Notes: a model not told the origin generated them from the letters alone. Numbered from the stretch's first letter, positions 33,056 to 41,850 are shown. The stretch is 47,851 bases of DNA from JAMCRM01 sp041685075 (GCA_041685075.1 JAWLGN010000005.1:1-47851), one strand, 5' to 3'. Numbers and translations: made by a program.

Positions 33056-33544
33056 ATGGGCAGATCAATTCCACAAGTCACCCTTGCACTTCTCACTCTG
33101 CTGGTGTCTGGCGTCTGTTCCGCCGCCGAATTGCAAACCAAACGGGTGTTGACCCTCGATGCCGCCCGCCAGATGGCGGCGGCCGGCGAGCAGTTCGCTC
33201 GCAAGCACAATTGGAACGTGGCGATCACGGTGCTGGACGATGGCGGACACCTGCTCTATTTCCAGCGCATGGACGGCGTGCAGCTCGGCAGTATCGAAGT
33301 CTCGATGCGCAAGGCCGAAAGCGCCATCAAGTTCCTCCGGCCGAGTAAGGCCTTTGCCGACGACGTGGTCAAGCGGCCTCAGGTGATGATCCTGCCGGGT
33401 GCATTTCCCTTTGAAGGTGGATTGCCGATCCAGTACCAGGGGCAGATCATCGGCTCCATTGGCGTCAGCGGTGTGACCGCGGAGCAGGACGGCATGATCG
33501 CCAAGGCGGCGGTCGATGCGTTGCCCGCCATCCTGAAGCGATAG
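33056..33544 (+). CDS. GlcG/HbpS-like (DUF336) secreted protein
   Basis: A 162-residue protein of the GlcG/HbpS family (DUF336). A Sec signal peptide spans about residues 1-24, ending VCSAAE. The family core includes LDAARQMAAAGEQFA, AITVLDDGGHLLYFQRMDG, SIEVSMRKAESAIKF, a proline/glycine-rich PGAFPFEGGLP and the closing IIGSIGVSGVTAEQDGMIAKAAVDAL. Family members bind haem or cobalamin-like ligands or accompany glycolate and diol metabolism; the role here is unknown. It stands alone, 34 bases after the sulfatase, and ends at a strong hairpin shared with the convergent gene. Confidence 0.85.
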   Translation: MGRSIPQVTLALLTLLVSGVCSAAELQTKRVLTLDAARQMAAAGEQFARKHNWNVAITVLDDGGHLLYFQRMDGVQLGSIEVSMRKAESAIKFLRPSKAFADDVVKRPQVMILPGAFPFEGGLPIQYQGQIIGSIGVSGVTAEQDGMIAKAAVDALPAILKR

Positions 33545-33562
33545 CCTGCCAGCGACGAAACC

Positions 33563-33589
33563 GGGCGCGGCCGCCTGGCGGCCGTGCTC
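33563..33589. terminator. Bidirectional hairpin between convergent genes
   Basis: A 12-bp stem (33563-33574 with 33578-33589, two G-U pairs in RNA) closes on a CTG loop; its central 17 bases are a perfect palindrome around one base. It lies between the convergent GlcG-like and nitrilase genes, the expected place for a two-way terminator, though no long T-run follows. Confidence 0.55.
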
Positions 33590-33636
33590 CTGTTCCCGTG
33601 CCGGCGCGCTGCCCCGCGCTCTTGCAAGCTGCCTGG

Positions 33637-35460
33637 TTACGGCCGCGAACGGAGCTGGAACTGCGGCCCAGGCGATATGAGTTGCCCCCCGAAATTGTAC
33701 CAGGGCCGCATCTGCGGATTGAAGTTGGGCTGCCGGTACGGATTTCGGGCATTCACCCGCCGGGTGGCGTAGATGATCTGTTCTCCCTCCCCGGCCTGCA
33801 CCACGCAGTTCGCCGACCACGGCGAGAAGATCTTGACGGAGGGATCCGGGTTTGGTTGCCCGGTATCCAGTGCCTTGCGGACCTCTCGTTGCCCGCTCAG
33901 GTCGTCCCAAATCGCCGAGCCGCCGCCGGCCGGTGCGCTGGGATGGTCCAGCCCCGCCGGGTACGCCGCGTTCACTGCCGGCGTAAAGGTCTTGTACGAC
34001 GCCATGGCCGCCCAGATCTGCATGCGGCGCAGGTCCGCCGCTTTTCCCCGGCCAAGGTCATGGTGGATGGTCACGTGAATCTGCGCGCCGGCGTGGGCGG
34101 CCAGCTCCGCGATCTCGTTCCACAAGGCGTCTTTCCCGATGGTCACTACGGCAGGAACGCCCTTCACCCGAAACCACATGCTTTTCGGATCCGTGCCCGC
34201 TGTAAACAGCGCCGGCCGGTCCACCACCGTCTGGTCGTAGCGCGTCAGGACGGCGCCGTCCGGCCCCAGCGCATAGGCGGAGTTCATGATGGCCCCGCCC
34301 CGGCGATGCGGAATGCCGAACACGACGTGCATGCCGTGCTCTTTGGCCGCCTGCCGCATCCGGTCCACCGCGGCTTGCAGTTGCTCCGCCGTGGCGGCGC
34401 GGATATCCTCCTCGAGCGCGCCCGTGGCGGCAAGTTCCGGAAACACCACCAGGTCGGCCCCGCCCGCAGCCGCGTCCCGCACCATCCGGCGCATCCGGGC
34501 AAGGTTATCCTCGATGCGCCGCGAACTGGCCATCTGTGCGCCGGCGATGGTGATGTCGATCTCCGGAGAGAGATACGGGCGAACCGGCTCGATCGCCTTC
34601 TTCTCCCCCGCCATGATCTGCAATCCGGTCTTCCAGAACGGTTCGAATACGGGATGGGAGAACCGTGCGCGGGCTTCCCCGCCGGTGGCCTTCTCCACAT
34701 CGATGGTGGCGGCCACCAGGCGCTCGCTGGCGTCGTGCGCCCCGGCCAGCAGTGTGCCGTCGGGGCCGATCACCGCGCTGTGGCCGTGATGCGGCCCATG
34801 TTCGGGGTCGTCCCAGGAAGGATGATTGGCGGAGTTGGCCAGCACCACGAAAACCTGATTGCGCAGCGCGCGCGGAACATACCAGTACCAGCCGAGGGGC
34901 TCCACCCATTCCATCGCGAAGTTCCGCGACAGCTCGAATAGCACCCGCGACCCCTTCATGACCGGCAACTCCTCCAGCCCCCGCAGCCACCGGTCGGCGC
35001 AGATAAACGCGCTGCACGGGACGCCGTCGATGTAGAAGACGTCCGGCATCTTGGCGTCCCGCTTATCGTAGAGTTTCTCGTAACGGAAGATCCGCTGCCC
35101 GTCCGGATCGAAGACCACCATCCAGTTGTGCGCCTTGAAGGCCGGATCGGGTTTCGAGTGCCCGCCCAGGATCACGTAGATGTTTCCCTCATCCGCGGCC
35201 CGCGCGATGCTGTGGAGCGCCGCATCCACTACCTGCGGGCCCTCCTGCGCCTGTTCCCGCAGATAGCCCTCCGGAAACGCCACCGCGCGACAGCCGCGCG
35301 CGCTGGCCTGCCGGATGTAGCGGACCGCCTTGTCGCGGTTGGCGGCCAGCGAAGGTTCCACTCCCACCTGGGCCACGCAAAGCGACAGCGTTCGCGGCGC
35401 CGCCGCCAGCGGCGCCGCCGCCGCCAGCGCCAGCGCGGCGGCAAACATCTTCTTGCGCAT
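33637..35460 (-). CDS. Secreted double nitrilase-superfamily protein, second unit degenerate
   Basis: A 607-residue protein with two carbon-nitrogen hydrolase units after a Sec signal (residues 1-21, ending PLAAA). Unit 1 (about 24-285) has an intact Glu-Lys-Cys triad: E64 in AFPEGYL, K129 in RYEKLYDKRD, C154 in AFICADRW. Unit 2 (about 302-570) keeps E342 in VVFPELAATGA but has Q410 where Lys is expected (TRYDQTVVD) and G442 where Cys is expected (VVTIGKDALWNE), so it should be inactive. The family cleaves amides or nitriles. Export is unusual for nitrilases. The ATG overlaps the stop codon of the upstream sulfatase gene (TAATG), so the two are coupled. The substrate is unknown. Confidence 0.88.
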   Translation of the reverse strand: MRKKMFAAALALAAAAPLAAAPRTLSLCVAQVGVEPSLAANRDKAVRYIRQASARGCRAVAFPEGYLREQAQEGPQVVDAALHSIARAADEGNIYVILGGHSKPDPAFKAHNWMVVFDPDGQRIFRYEKLYDKRDAKMPDVFYIDGVPCSAFICADRWLRGLEELPVMKGSRVLFELSRNFAMEWVEPLGWYWYVPRALRNQVFVVLANSANHPSWDDPEHGPHHGHSAVIGPDGTLLAGAHDASERLVAATIDVEKATGGEARARFSHPVFEPFWKTGLQIMAGEKKAIEPVRPYLSPEIDITIAGAQMASSRRIEDNLARMRRMVRDAAAGGADLVVFPELAATGALEEDIRAATAEQLQAAVDRMRQAAKEHGMHVVFGIPHRRGGAIMNSAYALGPDGAVLTRYDQTVVDRPALFTAGTDPKSMWFRVKGVPAVVTIGKDALWNEIAELAAHAGAQIHVTIHHDLGRGKAADLRRMQIWAAMASYKTFTPAVNAAYPAGLDHPSAPAGGGSAIWDDLSGQREVRKALDTGQPNPDPSVKIFSPWSANCVVQAGEGEQIIYATRRVNARNPYRQPNFNPQMRPWYNFGGQLISPGPQFQLRSRP

Positions 35461-37259
35461 TACGATTCGCCCCCGATGTACAATAGCGCGTTTTGTGCAG
35501 CCAGCTTGGGGTAGTTCTCCCGGTCCCCGGCGGCTTTCCTCAGGGCGGGAACGGCGGCGCGCGCCCGCGCGCCGAGCCAGCCGAGCGTCACCGCCGCGTG
35601 CATCCGGGTCCACGGCTCCTCGCTGGCGAGATAGCCCTCCAGCAGCGCCAGCGGCTCCCGTTCGTCTCCCAGGCGGCACAGCAGTTCGGCAGCCGCCATC
35701 TTCACGCTGGGCGAGGGGCTTTGGCGCATGGCAGCGGCCAGTTCCTTCTTTACCGGCGCCGCACCCCGGTCCAGCCGGCGGCATCCCACCACCGCCCAGT
35801 ACTGCATCACGGTGTGGGCGTCGCCGAGGTGCGGCGCCAACTCCTCCAGGCGCGTGGCGCCCGCTAGCCGCAGAACGCGCTCGAAAGGATAGCGGCGGTC
35901 GTCGCGCGCGAAATCGTAGGCCGTGGTTCCCCGCGACAGCCGGTGCATCTCCAGTTCGGGGATGAAGCTGACATCCCGGATCTCCTTCAGCCACGTGTCG
36001 CACCGGCTTCGCATGTTCTCCAGCACCTCGCGAAACTCCGCCCGCTCCGCCAGGTTGTGGATCTCGTGCGGGTCCTCGTGGATGTCGTATAGTTCCTCCG
36101 GCGGCTTGGGCTCGAAGATACGCCGCTCCAGCGCATTCAACCGGCCCTCCCGGTACAGTTGCCACAGGTTTGCCCAGCAGGGAATCCCCATGGCGAAGGA
36201 GTCGTACTGGAAGGCCGGCAGGTGCGGCATGTAATTGCGGATATAGCGGAAGCGCCGGTCGCGCACCGCGCGGCTCAGATCGGGGCAGGGGCCCATGCGG
36301 TCGCGCGCGGAGCAAACGTATTCGCGCGGCGGGCCGGCCTGTGTCCCCAAGAACGCGCGGCCCTGCATGTAATCGGGTATGCGCGCACCCGCCAGGCTCA
36401 GAATCGTCGGAGCGAAATCGACGAAGCTCACCAGCCGGTTCGTCCGGCGGCCCGGTTCCGTGGGCGCCAGGTGGCGGTACTTCTTCGGAAAATGGACGAT
36501 CAACGGCACGCGTGTCCCGGAATCGTAGACGAAGCGTTTGCCGCGGGGGAAGATGCCGCCGTGGTCGGAAAAATAGAACACGATGGTGTCTTCGGCCAAG
36601 CCGTCTGCTTCAAGATCGGCCAGCAGTTTGCCCACCTGCCGGTCCAGTTGCGTGATGTTGTCGTAGTACCGCGCGCGGTCGCGGCGGAAAACCTCGTTGT
36701 CCGGATGGTAGGGCGGGATGACGGCGCGCCGCGGGTCGTGCACCAGCTCCCGCGGCTTAAACATGGAGCTTTCGTGCGTCGTGCCGTGATTGACTACGTG
36801 GAAGAAAGGCTGGCCGGGCCGGCGGTTCCGGTAGGTGGCTCTGCGGCTGGACTCGTCCCACACGCCGGCGGGTGTTGGAGTGTTGTAGTCCTCCTTGTAG
36901 TTGTTGGTGCAGTAGTAGCCCGCCTCGCGCAGCAGGGAGGGGAACAGGCGGATGGCCGGGGAGAGCGCCACGCGGCTGCGCATGTGGCCGGTTCCAGCGG
37001 AGTTCGCCCACACCCCCATAATGAGCGTGGAGCGCGTGGGCGCACAGACCGGAAAGGCCGTGAATGCATTCTCGTAGACGGTCCCCTGTGCCGCCATGCG
37101 GTCCAGATTGGGGGTGTCGGCGAAGGCATCGCCGTAGCAGCCGAGGAACGGGCCGTTATCCTCGCTGGTGATCCACAGAATATTCGGCCGGTTTGGAGCG
37201 GACGCCGTGGCGCCCAGGGCGCCGGCGACGGCACAGAACCGGCGGCGGGTAAATGACAT
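35460..37259 (-). CDS. Sulfatase (sulfamidase-like) with C-terminal HEAT repeats, Tat signal
   Basis: A 599-residue protein. CAPTR (72-76) in FPVCAPTRSTLIMG is the formylglycine signature. ITSEDNGPFLG supplies metal ligands, TNNYKEDYN stands where other sulfatases have GKWH, VNHGTTHESSM holds a pocket histidine, and YFSDHGGIFPRGK is the late metal/lysine block. This pattern is that of heparan N-sulfatase-like (SGSH-type) enzymes. After about residue 470, alpha-helical HEAT/PBS-lyase-like repeats follow (VKMAAAELLCRLGDE, TRMHAAVTLGWLGARA, AVPALRKAAGD). The Tat signal is FTRRRFCAVAGALG. It is coupled to the nitrilase gene by a TAATG overlap. The precise substrate is not determined. Confidence 0.88.
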   Translation of the reverse strand: MSFTRRRFCAVAGALGATASAPNRPNILWITSEDNGPFLGCYGDAFADTPNLDRMAAQGTVYENAFTAFPVCAPTRSTLIMGVWANSAGTGHMRSRVALSPAIRLFPSLLREAGYYCTNNYKEDYNTPTPAGVWDESSRRATYRNRRPGQPFFHVVNHGTTHESSMFKPRELVHDPRRAVIPPYHPDNEVFRRDRARYYDNITQLDRQVGKLLADLEADGLAEDTIVFYFSDHGGIFPRGKRFVYDSGTRVPLIVHFPKKYRHLAPTEPGRRTNRLVSFVDFAPTILSLAGARIPDYMQGRAFLGTQAGPPREYVCSARDRMGPCPDLSRAVRDRRFRYIRNYMPHLPAFQYDSFAMGIPCWANLWQLYREGRLNALERRIFEPKPPEELYDIHEDPHEIHNLAERAEFREVLENMRSRCDTWLKEIRDVSFIPELEMHRLSRGTTAYDFARDDRRYPFERVLRLAGATRLEELAPHLGDAHTVMQYWAVVGCRRLDRGAAPVKKELAAAMRQSPSPSVKMAAAELLCRLGDEREPLALLEGYLASEEPWTRMHAAVTLGWLGARARAAVPALRKAAGDRENYPKLAAQNALLYIGGES

Positions 37260-37303
37260 AGAGGACGGCTCCGATGAGCAGCTGAATTCGGCGACGGGAT
37301 GTT

Positions 37304-37315
37304 GGTCGCCCGACC
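37304..37315. promoter_or_regulatory. GGTCG-CC-CGACC operator-like palindrome
   Basis: A perfect 12-base inverted repeat in the gap between the divergent sulfatase and FadR-type genes, 45 bases before the sulfatase ATG. FadR-subfamily operators often have the half-site TGGTC, and TGGTCG is present here. A binding site for the adjacent regulator is plausible but untested. Confidence 0.35.
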
Positions 37316-37341
37316 GTAGTCATCAGTTGTCAGATCTCATT

Positions 37342-37368
37342 CGTATATCAAACCTTGGGGTATGTCAA
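37342..37368 (-). promoter_or_regulatory. Possible promoter of sulfatase-nitrilase operon
   Basis: On the minus strand a perfect TTGACA (37363-37368) is followed after 15 bases by TATACG (37342-37347). The spacer is short for sigma-70, so support is moderate. Transcription would run over the GGTCG palindrome. Confidence 0.35.
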
Positions 37369-37457
37369 GCCCTGAAATCACGCCAAATAGGGTGTCTATC
37401 CCACGAATGCGCAATACTTGCACGCAAATCCGTCTGCTGACTTATGTGAAAAATTGC

Positions 37458-37486
37458 TTGATTCCCGGAAAGAATGCCCTTATAAT
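37458..37486 (+). promoter_or_regulatory. Sigma-70 promoter of FadR-type regulator
   Basis: TTGATT (37458-37463), a 17-base spacer and a perfect TATAAT (37481-37486). The start point would fall about six bases before the ATG at 37500, giving a very short leader without a Shine-Dalgarno sequence. This is the best-formed promoter in the window. Confidence 0.65.
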
Positions 37487-37490
37487 CCAC

Positions 37491-37505
37491 ATTCATCAGA
37501 TGAAT
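37491..37505. promoter_or_regulatory. Inverted repeat over the regulator's start codon
   Basis: ATTCATC-A-GATGAAT is a perfect 7-1-7 inverted repeat that covers the predicted transcription start and the ATG of the regulator. A protein bound here would block its own transcription, so autoregulation is likely if the site is real. Confidence 0.4.
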
Positions 37506-38288
37506 CGTGCAGACATTCTCGCCGAGGGCTCCGTCGAGAAGCTCGAGAGAATTGATAAGCAGGATTTGGCACTGGCCACGACCGCCCGCCTGGCACGGTT
37601 CGTGGCGAACCTGAATCCCGGCGACCGCCTCCCTACCGAGCGCGAACTGTGTGAACGGCTGGGTGTTGGCCGCTCCACCCTGCGCGAGGCCATGGGTTCG
37701 CTCGCCTTCATCGGCGCCGTCCAGACCCGCCAGGGATCCGGAACCTACGTCAGTACCCAGGAGGACGCGCCGGTCGAACGCCTGATCGGGCTCGCCCTCA
37801 TGCTCCAGCGTTCCAGCGTGCACGAGATCGTCGAAGTTCGTCGTCTCCTGGAGATCGAAGCCGCGCGTCTGGCCGCCGAGCGACACGACGCCGCCGACCG
37901 CGCCGCCCTGGAATCCGTCATGCAGGCTTTCCAGGAAAGCGCCTCCGATCCCGGCCGCGCGTCGCACTACGACATGCAGTATCACGTTCTCCTGGCCCGG
38001 GCCAGCCATAACACTGCGCTCGTGCATTTCCTCAACGGCATGCGTGCGCTGCTGGAGATATGGATCAACCGCGCTGTGAACACCGCCCCCGTGGTCCAGG
38101 AAATCGTGCGCGAGCACAACGACATTCTTCGAGCCATCTTCAACCGCAAGCGGGACCACGCAGCAGCGTACATGTTGATTCATATGACCAATGCTGCCGA
38201 GCGTCTATTTGCGGTCGTAGGGCAGGACCAGTCGGCGGTCAACTATATTTCGCTGTTGCTGCCCCCAGAGGATGCAACCCACGCCTGA
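37500..38288 (+). CDS. FadR-subfamily GntR transcriptional regulator
   Basis: A 262-residue regulator. The N-terminal winged helix contains GDRLPTERELCERLGVGRS and LREAMGSLAFIGAVQTRQGSG, the GntR signature. The C-terminal FCD domain starts VHEIVEVRRLLEIEAARLAAE, with H/D-rich metal-site residues in SHYDMQYHVLLARAS and EIVREHNDILRAIFNR. FCD proteins usually sense sugar acids or other carboxylates. The ATG at 37500 was chosen because a perfect TATAAT and TTGATT lie just upstream; a longer in-frame start at 37362 would place the promoter inside the gene. It precedes the receptor and enzyme genes of the final region and probably controls them. Confidence 0.9.
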   Translation: MNRADILAEGSVEKLERIDKQDLALATTARLARFVANLNPGDRLPTERELCERLGVGRSTLREAMGSLAFIGAVQTRQGSGTYVSTQEDAPVERLIGLALMLQRSSVHEIVEVRRLLEIEAARLAAERHDAADRAALESVMQAFQESASDPGRASHYDMQYHVLLARASHNTALVHFLNGMRALLEIWINRAVNTAPVVQEIVREHNDILRAIFNRKRDHAAAYMLIHMTNAAERLFAVVGQDQSAVNYISLLLPPEDATHA

Positions 38289-38354
38289 GGGCCTGGTGTT
38301 TTACGACGCGGCGGAAGTAGTAGTTGCCATGACCGAATTCGAAAGGTTTTAGCG

Positions 38355-41300
38355 ATGATCAACTGCGTTCGACTGCTTCTCCTGTTCTCCGGGCTGGCGC
38401 TTTCGGCCGGCCTTGCTCTGGCGCAGACGGCCACGGCCTCGCTTCGCGGCATCGTCACCGATCCCACCCAGGCGGTGGTTCCGGGGGCGAACGTGATCGT
38501 CACAGACGTTCTGCGCAACGTCAAGCAAACGGCCACCACTGACGAGGCCGGCCGTTATGTGATTACACAACTCCAACCCAGTACGTACCAGGTGCGCGTT
38601 GAAGCCGCCGGCTTCGAAACCTCGGTGGTCCCCGACTTCGTCCTCCAGGTAGCGCAGCAGGCGACCATCAATGTCGAGCTGACCGTGGGATCCGCTTCGA
38701 CCAGCGTCGAGGTCACCGGCGCGGCGCCCCTGATCAACATGACCAACTCCGAGATGGGCCAGGTAGTGGAGAACGCGTACGTGCGTTCGATTCCCCTGAT
38801 TGACCGCTACTTCGTTCGTCTGGTCTTTCTGACGCCCGGTGTGGTGGGGGTCAACGGCGATCCGGGGTTATCGAATACCAGCCATCCCGCGCGGTGGGTC
38901 TCCAACGGCGTACGTGCCGGCACGTCGGATTTCTACATCGACGGCGCGCTCGTCAGCAGCCTCGACCAGCGCGAAGGCGGCACCTTTTTGGAGATGAAGC
39001 CCACCCCGGAAACCATCCAGGAGTTCAAGATTCAGACCAACCAGTTCAGCGCCGAATTCGGGAAGAGCGGTGGAGCCGTCGTGAACGTGGTGAGCAAAAG
39101 CGGCACCAACGAGTTTCACGGCGCGCTGTTCGAGTATCACCGCCGGGACGAATTCAACGCGCAGAGCTTCTTCTCCAAGCGTTCCGGAGCCGGGGAACTG
39201 CCCAACGTCACCTATAACAAGTACGGCGGCGCCGTCGGAGGCCCCGTCGTGTTGCCCAAGATCTACAACGGCAGGAACCGGACCTTCTTCCACCTCGGCC
39301 TGGACTACTACAAAAACACTTCGCCGGCCAGCGTTCTGGCGACCGTACCCACGGCGCTGCAGCGCCAGGGCGATTTCTCCGACACGCGCGACGCCCAGGG
39401 TCGCCTGTTCACCGTCTACAACCCGTTCGATACCTACACAGCAGCCAACGGCAAGGTTCTGCGGCGGCCTTTCCCGGGCAACGTCGTTCCGCTCTCCATG
39501 CAAAGCCCCATCGCGCGTAAGGTGATCGACTACTATCCCGAGCCGAACCTGGAGGGCCGCCCCTTCACCCGCGAGCAAAACTACTTCAAACAAGGCAACC
39601 AGGCGACGACGCAGTTCCAGACCATCGTCCGGATCGATCACGTGATCAGCGACAAGCAGCGCCTCTATGGGCGCTACTCGCGGGAGACATCCAAGCCCGG
39701 GGCCGATCCGTTTCAGCCCATCGGCAACTCGCCGGCCGATCCGACCAATCCCATCTACCTCTCCAAAGCACGCACCTACGGGCTCGAATACACCCACGCC
39801 CTCAACCCCACTTCGGTGTTTACCGCGCGCTACAGCATGGCGCGCCAGCCGGTGCAAAACCAATTCGCGGGCAACGGTTTCGACCCGACTTCGCTGGGCC
39901 TGCCTTCCATCGTCCTGGCGTCCGGCGAAAAGCGTTTTCCCCGTTTTGCGCCCGCGGGCTTCTATGCTCTCGGAGCTTCCGCTGGCGCCGGAGGAGGCCG
40001 CACCACCACCACCCAGAGCGTCAACTACAGCCTGACCAAGATTTTCGGCGGTCACACCATGAAGATCGGCGGCGAATCCCGTGTCTACCAGTTGGCCGCG
40101 AAGACGTTCGCCGCTCCGTCCGGCGTTTTCAACTTCAGCCGCCAGCCCACCAGCGAAAATCCGCTGCTGTCCAGCAACATCCAGGGCAATGGCCTGGCCT
40201 CGATGCTGATCGGCTGGGGCAATGGCGGCAACCTGGGGATCAACGAGAGACCCTTCGCCACCAGCAGGTATCACGGCTGGTACATCCAGGACGACTGGAA
40301 AATCACCCCGAAGCTTACCCTCAACCTCGGCTTCCGCTACGACTTCGAGGAGCCCCGCACGGAGCGCTACGATCGTTATACCTGGTTCGACTCCGATATG
40401 GCCTCCCCCATCGACGGCCAGGTGCCGGGTTACAACCTGCGCGGAGCCCTGCGGTTCACCGGCGGCGACATGCGCAGCCCCTTCGACAAGGACATGAACA
40501 ACGTCCAGCCGCGCGTCGGCTTCGCCTATGCACTCAACGACAAGACCAGCATCCGCGGCGGCTACGGTCTCTACTACTCCGTCGCGAACGTCTCGGTCTC
40601 CAACAACTTCGGCGCGCCGTTCAGTATCAGCACGCCCATCCAGTGGAGCCGGGACGGTGGAATCACCCCATATGCTTCCCTGGCCAATCCTTTCCCCGAT
40701 GGCCTGCTGCAGTCCCCGGGGAAGTCCGCCGGCAGCGCGACCTTCCTGGGCCTCGGGCTGGGCAGCGAATCTCGCGCCCATACCACTCCGCAGTACCAGC
40801 AGTGGTCGTTCTCCATCCAGCGCGCCATGCCGCTGAGTTCGGTGCTGGAAGTGAACTACGTCGGCACCAAGGGGACGCACCTGCCCTTCGGCGGCCTGGG
40901 CGGTGCCAACCTGCTCCACCCCATCTACTGGGGCCAGGGTCGCGCGGAACTGAACCGGCAGGTTGACAACCCCTTCTACGGCGTCATCACCGACCCGGTC
41001 TCGGTGCTGAGTGCGCCGAAGGTCCAGCAGACCCGGCTGCTCCGGCCCTACCCGCAGTACATGGCCGTCAATCTCAGCGAGCCCTACATCGCCAATTCCA
41101 TCTACCACGCCGGCCAGGTAAAGTTCGAGAAGCGCTTCTCGCACGGTCTGACCGCTATCGCCCATTACACCTGGTCCAAGATGATCGACGACAACTCCAA
41201 CAGCGGCTATAACCTCTGGGGCGGGGCCACCCCCATCCAGAACATCTGGGACCTCCGGCAGGAGCGCTCGCTGTCTCCGTTGGACGTGGCGCACCGCGCC

Positions 41301-41834
41301 GTGGTCAGTTTCGTGTACGAACTGCCGTTCGGGCACGGGCGGGCTATCGGCAGCGGCTGGGGCCGCGCGCTCGATCTGCTGGGCGGAGGATGGAACATCA
41401 GCGCCATCACCACCATGCAGGGCGGCGCCCCGCAAACCATCGGCTTGACGAGCGGCAACCTCCTGGAGGGCACGCAGCGTCCGAACCTGATCGGCGATCC
41501 GTCCATGCCCGGTTCCGTCAGGGACCGCCTGGACAACTACTTCAACCCGAATGCCTTCTCGCGTCCGGCTGCCGACACCTACGGTTCGGCGCCCCGAACG
41601 ATCGCCTATCGCACGCCGGGATTCAGCAACATTGACCTGACGCTCGGCAAGCGCTTCCGTATTCGGGAGTCCGACGCCATCGAGTTCCGCCTGGAGGCCT
41701 TCAACGCCCTCAACGGAGTGGCCTTCGGCGTTCCTAACGCCTCCTTCGGGGGCACTGCCTTCGGGCAGATCAACAGCTACGCCGGCGGCTTCAGCGCGCG
41801 CCAGCTTCAAATCGCGCTGCGCTACGATTTCTAG
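38355..41834 (+). CDS. Oar-type TonB-dependent receptor with CarboxypepD-like domain
   Basis: A 1159-residue outer-membrane receptor. A Sec signal (residues 1-23, ending GLALAQ) precedes a carboxypeptidase-regulatory-like domain (about 26-115: ASLRGIVTDPTQAVVPGANV, YVITQLQPSTYQVRVEAAGF). The plug-like region includes FKIQTNQFSAEFGKSGGAVV and NVVSKSGTNEFHGALFEYH. The barrel ends LQIALRYDF with terminal Phe. GAAAGG upstream serves as ribosome-binding site. It follows the FadR-type regulator by 66 bases and leads into the two hydrolase-like genes after a strong intercistronic hairpin. The ligand is probably a uronate- or sugar-acid-containing oligosaccharide, judged only from the neighbours. Confidence 0.92.
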   Translation: MINCVRLLLLFSGLALSAGLALAQTATASLRGIVTDPTQAVVPGANVIVTDVLRNVKQTATTDEAGRYVITQLQPSTYQVRVEAAGFETSVVPDFVLQVAQQATINVELTVGSASTSVEVTGAAPLINMTNSEMGQVVENAYVRSIPLIDRYFVRLVFLTPGVVGVNGDPGLSNTSHPARWVSNGVRAGTSDFYIDGALVSSLDQREGGTFLEMKPTPETIQEFKIQTNQFSAEFGKSGGAVVNVVSKSGTNEFHGALFEYHRRDEFNAQSFFSKRSGAGELPNVTYNKYGGAVGGPVVLPKIYNGRNRTFFHLGLDYYKNTSPASVLATVPTALQRQGDFSDTRDAQGRLFTVYNPFDTYTAANGKVLRRPFPGNVVPLSMQSPIARKVIDYYPEPNLEGRPFTREQNYFKQGNQATTQFQTIVRIDHVISDKQRLYGRYSRETSKPGADPFQPIGNSPADPTNPIYLSKARTYGLEYTHALNPTSVFTARYSMARQPVQNQFAGNGFDPTSLGLPSIVLASGEKRFPRFAPAGFYALGASAGAGGGRTTTTQSVNYSLTKIFGGHTMKIGGESRVYQLAAKTFAAPSGVFNFSRQPTSENPLLSSNIQGNGLASMLIGWGNGGNLGINERPFATSRYHGWYIQDDWKITPKLTLNLGFRYDFEEPRTERYDRYTWFDSDMASPIDGQVPGYNLRGALRFTGGDMRSPFDKDMNNVQPRVGFAYALNDKTSIRGGYGLYYSVANVSVSNNFGAPFSISTPIQWSRDGGITPYASLANPFPDGLLQSPGKSAGSATFLGLGLGSESRAHTTPQYQQWSFSIQRAMPLSSVLEVNYVGTKGTHLPFGGLGGANLLHPIYWGQGRAELNRQVDNPFYGVITDPVSVLSAPKVQQTRLLRPYPQYMAVNLSEPYIANSIYHAGQVKFEKRFSHGLTAIAHYTWSKMIDDNSNSGYNLWGGATPIQNIWDLRQERSLSPLDVAHRAVVSFVYELPFGHGRAIGSGWGRALDLLGGGWNISAITTMQGGAPQTIGLTSGNLLEGTQRPNLIGDPSMPGSVRDRLDNYFNPNAFSRPAADTYGSAPRTIAYRTPGFSNIDLTLGKRFRIRESDAIEFRLEAFNALNGVAFGVPNASFGGTAFGQINSYAGGFSARQLQIALRYDF

Positions 41835-41850
41835 AGCGTAGCGAATCATG

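Noticed and set aside
35461..36315. Upstream extension of the nitrilase reading frame (285 codons)
   Set aside because: It lies antisense-free but wholly inside the sulfatase gene in another frame. The signal peptide at 35460 and the TAATG overlap mark the real start.
37362..37499. Longer start for the FadR-type regulator
   Set aside because: It would put a near-consensus promoter inside the gene and adds a 46-residue segment with no family match.
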